A program made the position numbers and the translations under genes. 64,000 nucleotides of DNA from Pedobacter sp. BAL39 (GTDB lineage: Bacteria > Bacteroidota > Bacteroidia > Sphingobacteriales > Sphingobacteriaceae). This document shows, in pieces, positions 60,193 to 64,000 of this stretch. Location of the stretch: assembly GCF_000170795.1 (NCBI RefSeq), contig NZ_ABCM01000003.1, positions 1 through 64,000 on the forward strand. Reading direction: 5' to 3'. Position 1 is the first letter of the stretch; each line of letters starts with the position of its first letter. Under the pieces are notes generated by a model. It was not told where the DNA came from. It saw only the letters and a list, made by a program, of their open reading frames with translations, and ran no database searches.

Positions 60193-63030
60193 TTATTTGT
60201 TGCCTTTCGCTTTTTTTCCAAATTGTCTCGGATAATAAGAGATGGTGGTCATGAAATATTGTCGCAGTACATTTTGAGTGCCGAGGGTAAAACTGTTAAA
60301 ATCGCCATAGTTGATCACGCTACTGTTCTGACGCAATAAATCCAGTGCTGAAAATTTGATCTCTGCGTTGTTTCCTTTGAGAAAACGGTACTCGGCGCTG
60401 GCGTTCCAGATGGTGAAGTTGATGTTTTCAGCGCCCGATGAAGAGCTGTTGTTGAAGGTGATGTTGCTGTTCAGTTTGAGTTTTTTCGTCAGCAGGTAAC
60501 TGGTATTCAGGCTAGTTCCCAGATTTTTGCCGCTGTACTTTGTGTTGAAAGCCTCCTGCTTGGATTGATAGGTCTCAAATGACTGGATCGCCTGGGCTGC
60601 GAGCTTTCCTTTACTTGTAAAATGTATACTTGCGTTGGTGTTGGTATTCAGGTTACTGGAGTAAGTGAATTGGTTGTTGGTAAAACCCGGATTTCTGTTG
60701 GTATTAACCTGGGTGCTCAGGTTCAATTGAAGCTCTCCCGATTTCAACTTGTAGGCCTTATTGATATCCCCGCTGAGGTTAAGGTATTTGTGGCCATTGG
60801 CATTCACAAGATAAACTGTCCGTCGGTTCTGATCGTCAATGTTGATGCTGTCCACGATATTGTCATTTATCAACCCTGCGGAGATCCTTAAGCTGTAGTT
60901 GAGTGCATTTTTTTCTCCCTGGTCATAATGGCTCATACTGAAGGATAGTTCTTTTTGCAGGGCTTCTCTAAGATTCAGATTGCCTCGCTGTAGATTGTAC
61001 AGGTTAGTGCTATCTGTGAGTGGTGCCAGCTGTTGTATGGTCGGAATTCTTAGTGTGGTCTGATAACTTAAGTCAAAGCTTTTCGAGTATTCACCATATT
61101 GATAGTTACTATACCTGATGCTGCCATCAGGTGCAAAGTTCTGATAATTTCGTTTGAGATTTTGAAAAGCCCGGTCAGATTTGTTGTCCTGAATAACGAA
61201 AAGCGCTTTGGGATGAAAGGACAGCGTGAACGATTTATGATAACGGTTGGATAGGCTTTTATAAAATGGTTTTTCGATACTGAGTCCTGGTGTCTCTTCG
61301 ATCGTATTGGTCTGCAACTGGTTACTCAGATAAGTGTTGCGGCGGTAGTTATTGGATAAGGTATCCAGATCCTCTACACGATTGTCGTTTTTATCTGACT
61401 TGATGACCAGGTTGTTGGTCATCGTAGCATTGAATCCTGCCAACCTCTTGTTGCCGAAGATGATGGATCTCAGGTCAGGAAGACTCATATTGATCTGTTG
61501 TCTGAGGCCTTCGTCGGTTGCATGATAGCTACGGTTAAATTTCCTGTTGGCTGTAGGGTCGGTGAAGGATAGAAACTCCGTCATATTTAAATTTTGCCGC
61601 TCATTGTCGTAGGAGGAAAGATCATAACTCGCATTAAAACTTCTGAAGCGCATGCTGCTGGTGATGACATTGGGGGAATATCGGTAATCTGCCCTCAGTT
61701 TAAAACTCCTGTTATTGAAGTTGCTGGTGTTCATCGTATTGTTGGTACTTGTCAGTTCGTTTTGCAGATTTCCTGCATTGCGGAAGGTCTGGTCTGTACT
61801 TTCACCATCATTGATGTTTACAGATTGGGAAAGGTCGAGGTAGTTACCCTTTTTGGCAAGTTTGTAATATGAATCAAATCCATGGGTAGTACTGGAAGAT
61901 GAGTTGATTGTTTTGGCGCGCTCAAAGACCTTTTCTGTGCCACCTATGGTGGTGGTCGTCTGAGTTTCTGATTCGTAATCGCTTTTTTTACCACGCAACA
62001 CGTAATTGGCCTTGAGTTCGCTTTTCTCCTCGTAAGTGGGATTTTCAAAGAAGTTGTAGGTCATGCTGGCCCCTCCGGCACTTGGTCTGTTAATTCCCGT
62101 CTGCCGGAAGTCAGGCTGGTATTCAACATTACTGCTTACACCCCGAAAGGTGCTGTTTCTCATCATGTCGTTCAGGTTATTTGGTGTTTTATTGACGTTA
62201 TTCATTGCAGCTACCAGGGCGAGTTGCATCTTCGGACTAAACATGTTGATGCTGGCGTCTGTTTCAAATCGTTCCCTTGTACCGTACCCGGCACCCAACT
62301 TACCAAAGTAGCCAACGTCTTTGCCTTTTTTGAGCTTCAGGTTCATTTCCAGGGTGGAGTCCTGTGGGTTGCTTTTATCCCTGGCGGTATTATACACCTG
62401 CACCTTCTGCAGCGCATTTTTTGATATATTTTGCAGTGCGATTTTAGCATCATCTCCAAAGAAAGATTTACCATTGACTTTCAGGCTTTTCACCTCGCTG
62501 CCATTGACGGTGATCTGTCCGTCGCCCCATAAGGTGATGTTGGGGATTGCCCGGAGCATATCCTCTACAGTCGCATTGCTGTCCAGCTTAAAGGCTGCGG
62601 CATTGAATTCCAGCGTATCACCATTCACACTTACCGGGGGTACGGAGATGACGACATCATCCAGTTGAATATCCTTTCGGTTGATCACGATGGTTTTAAG
62701 ATCGACAACATCCTGTGCCTTGCTGATGCTGAATTGTTTGCGGGCGGTAGCATAGCCAACATGATTGACATCCAGTCGGAGTGGAAGATTTATGGGGAGG
62801 TTTTTGAAGATGAATTCACCATAATTATTGGTGACCTGGTAACTGATCAAGGTGCTGTCTGCCGCTTTGTAGACGGATACGGTAGCCGATTTTAGCACGT
62901 AATTCTGCGCCGTATCTCTTACAATACCTTTAGCTGTTCCGGAATTTGCAGGGTTGTTTTGCTGGGCGCAGAGCATAAGAGAGAACACACTTAACAAAAA
63001 TGTGATCGTCAGCGAGGTTAATCTGGGCAT
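60193..63030 (-). CDS. outer-membrane beta-barrel protein, TonB-dependent receptor-like (OMP_b-brl_3)
   Basis: A 945-aa protein with a signal peptide (to about LMLCAQ), a carboxypeptidase-regulatory-like domain (GIVRDTAQNYVLKSATVSVYKA, about residues 33-110), a plug-like region (DVVISVPPVSVNGDTLEF, VEDMLRAIPNITLWGDGQITVNG) and a large barrel with many alternating aromatic strands. It lacks the SusC signature and no SusD partner is present, so it belongs to the other large Bacteroidota barrel family. The gene upstream on the same strand (6-nt gap) encodes a probable propeller protein, an arrangement that suggests a two-gene operon. Confidence 0.88.
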   Translation of the reverse strand: MPRLTSLTITFLLSVFSLMLCAQQNNPANSGTAKGIVRDTAQNYVLKSATVSVYKAADSTLISYQVTNNYGEFIFKNLPINLPLRLDVNHVGYATARKQFSISKAQDVVDLKTIVINRKDIQLDDVVISVPPVSVNGDTLEFNAAAFKLDSNATVEDMLRAIPNITLWGDGQITVNGSEVKSLKVNGKSFFGDDAKIALQNISKNALQKVQVYNTARDKSNPQDSTLEMNLKLKKGKDVGYFGKLGAGYGTRERFETDASINMFSPKMQLALVAAMNNVNKTPNNLNDMMRNSTFRGVSSNVEYQPDFRQTGINRPSAGGASMTYNFFENPTYEEKSELKANYVLRGKKSDYESETQTTTTIGGTEKVFERAKTINSSSSTTHGFDSYYKLAKKGNYLDLSQSVNINDGESTDQTFRNAGNLQNELTSTNNTMNTSNFNNRSFKLRADYRYSPNVITSSMRFRSFNASYDLSSYDNERQNLNMTEFLSFTDPTANRKFNRSYHATDEGLRQQINMSLPDLRSIIFGNKRLAGFNATMTNNLVIKSDKNDNRVEDLDTLSNNYRRNTYLSNQLQTNTIEETPGLSIEKPFYKSLSNRYHKSFTLSFHPKALFVIQDNKSDRAFQNLKRNYQNFAPDGSIRYSNYQYGEYSKSFDLSYQTTLRIPTIQQLAPLTDSTNLYNLQRGNLNLREALQKELSFSMSHYDQGEKNALNYSLRISAGLINDNIVDSINIDDQNRRTVYLVNANGHKYLNLSGDINKAYKLKSGELQLNLSTQVNTNRNPGFTNNQFTYSSNLNTNTNASIHFTSKGKLAAQAIQSFETYQSKQEAFNTKYSGKNLGTSLNTSYLLTKKLKLNSNITFNNSSSSGAENINFTIWNASAEYRFLKGNNAEIKFSALDLLRQNSSVINYGDFNSFTLGTQNVLRQYFMTTISYYPRQFGKKAKGNK

Positions 63031-63036
63031 GGAGCG

Positions 63037-64000
63037 TTAGTTTTTCTTTGGTTTCAGTTGAATGATAACAGGGTTGCTTTTCTTGTCCTGGGTTTTAAAA
63101 TAGGCGCTGAGCAGGGGATCGTAAACCCTGTTTTTGCCTTCGTTCTGTTCCTTGAACTTAAACATGAGCAGGGAAGAGTAGCTGGTGTAAAAAAAGGTGC
63201 CGTCAAAATGGAGAAACCCATTGTTGGCAAAATCATAGTGTACGCCTGCATCCGTGATGGGCAGAAATTGCGATAGGGAATCCGGCTCTATGTCGGAAAT
63301 AGAGGTCAACATGTTGTTTTTAAGGTTGTAGATGAACGCTTTTCTTTCATCCTGGCCCCAGGTCCAGCTGTTGGTCTTGAAGTAGAGGTTGTCGCCTAGC
63401 TGATAGGGATTTCCGATGGCAAAAATAGCCTTCGGGTTGGCTTGAAAATATGCCTGTCGTTTGCCCCTATAAACCGGATTGCTCCGGAAATCTGCAGGAA
63501 GGGAATTGTTTGCCGGAAAGATCATTCGGTAGGCAAGAGACAGCTTTTTGGAGGTTAGTCTATAAATGTTGTATTCATAGGCGGTGAGGAAGAAAAATTC
63601 GTCGGGCACGCCGTAGTTGATCAGGCTCTCTCCGCCGGTAAAAAACTGGTCATTCTTGTACCGGTCTACGGAATAGGGGAAATAGCTTTCTATTTTTTTC
63701 TTTTCTTTAACAAGGCTGATTTCATAATAGGTGCTGTCCTTTTCTTTTTTGTCAAGATAACCACGGTCTGCTACGGTACCGTCGCTGAACTTGTAGGGAC
63801 TGTCATACACTTTTTTCTTGTCTATCATTACCTTACTAATCCGTTTGCCATCCAGGTCAAAATTAAAATAGTACTTGCCGGACTGAAGCCTGATGATGGA
63901 TTGGTTATCTTCAGTTTTGATTTCAAATCCATAAAAATCCTGATTGTCTTTATTGTCAGGATCTTTCTCAATCTTGCTGGCGCCAATCTTGGCTTTATAT
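63037..64000 (-). CDS. probable 6-bladed beta-propeller protein (5' partial)
   Basis: The frame stays open from its stop at 63037 to the right edge of the window, so the start and any signal peptide are outside. The visible 321 residues have repeated beta-rich segments such as FFLTAYEYNIYRLTSKKLSLAY, LYFKTNSWTWGQ and DFANNGFLHFDGTFFYTSY, resembling the BF3222-like 6-bladed propeller proteins of Bacteroidota. A GLPGLI-family protein is the alternative, since those often neighbour this barrel type. It ends 6 nt before the barrel gene, so the two are co-transcribed. No function is proposed. Confidence 0.6.
   Translation of the reverse strand, partial: YKAKIGASKIEKDPDNKDNQDFYGFEIKTEDNQSIIRLQSGKYYFNFDLDGKRISKVMIDKKKVYDSPYKFSDGTVADRGYLDKKEKDSTYYEISLVKEKKKIESYFPYSVDRYKNDQFFTGGESLINYGVPDEFFFLTAYEYNIYRLTSKKLSLAYRMIFPANNSLPADFRSNPVYRGKRQAYFQANPKAIFAIGNPYQLGDNLYFKTNSWTWGQDERKAFIYNLKNNMLTSISDIEPDSLSQFLPITDAGVHYDFANNGFLHFDGTFFYTSYSSLLMFKFKEQNEGKNRVYDPLLSAYFKTQDKKSNPVIIQLKPKKN

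Noticed and set aside
1..64000. CRISPR arrays
   Set aside because: No series of regularly spaced direct repeats and no cas genes were seen.

Overview
The window comes from a Bacteroidota chromosome, most likely a Pedobacter-like member of the Sphingobacteriaceae. The evidence is a SusC/SusD pair, a tmRNA tag ending GENNYALAA, -7 boxes of the form TAnnTTTG (twice with a TTG exactly 19 nt upstream), a DAHP synthase/chorismate mutase fusion, fused branched-chain E1 subunits, and weak or absent Shine-Dalgarno sites. No rRNA genes or CRISPR arrays were seen. There is one tRNA (Met-CAT) and one tmRNA.

Layout. 1-9.6 kb: a polysaccharide utilisation locus with SusC (5' cut by the window edge), SusD, a Tat-exported Gfo/Idh/MocA oxidoreductase, a secreted TIM-barrel sugar isomerase-like protein, a PQQ-type sugar dehydrogenase and a GH130 enzyme. 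9.6-14.2 kb: accessory DNA with an IS21-family element (5-bp target duplication GAATA, multiple terminal repeats), then an AT-rich stretch with an FRG-domain gene and a HigBA toxin-antitoxin pair. That stretch lies between a degenerate copy of the tmRNA 3' end and the intact tmRNA gene, which suggests a small island integrated at ssrA. 14.2-28 kb: core metabolism, namely an aminotransferase, a DUF1573 protein, the E1 fusion, the aromatic operon pheA-DAHPS/CM-aroA-aroC, aroB with an S4 protein, proline dehydrogenase and catalase. 28-46 kb: small regulatory and envelope genes with several AraC and HxlR regulators, a siderophore-interacting protein, an MFS pump, a membrane-tethered winged-helix regulator beside a lone sensor propeller, and a soluble PAS histidine kinase. 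46-64 kb: an RRM protein, a GLPGLI-like/PNGase F-like fusion, a divergent RpiA, an orphan IF-3, an Na+/H+ antiporter with an apparent internal deletion, reductases, an HxlR pseudogene, heme oxygenase, an outer-membrane barrel protein and a 3' fragment of a probable 6-bladed propeller protein.

Main discoveries. (1) The aromatic operon has a near-consensus promoter, a 20-codon leader peptide containing the run YWFSYFYYF, and a terminator whose 5' arm can pair instead with a sequence at the end of the leader peptide. This is a complete transcription attenuator that would sense aromatic aminoacyl-tRNA supply. (2) Two long terminator-like hairpins between convergent genes (18.9 kb and 26.5 kb) share a roughly 38-nt internal core although their outer stems differ. 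They look like copies of a structured, possibly undescribed RNA or DNA element. (3) Smaller oddities include an HTCS-like sensor propeller with no kinase beside a membrane-anchored OmpR-type regulator, a standalone IF-3 with a TTG start, a phosphoacceptor protein without an ATPase domain, and decayed or deleted genes.

Assignments rest on motifs read by eye. No database search was possible.
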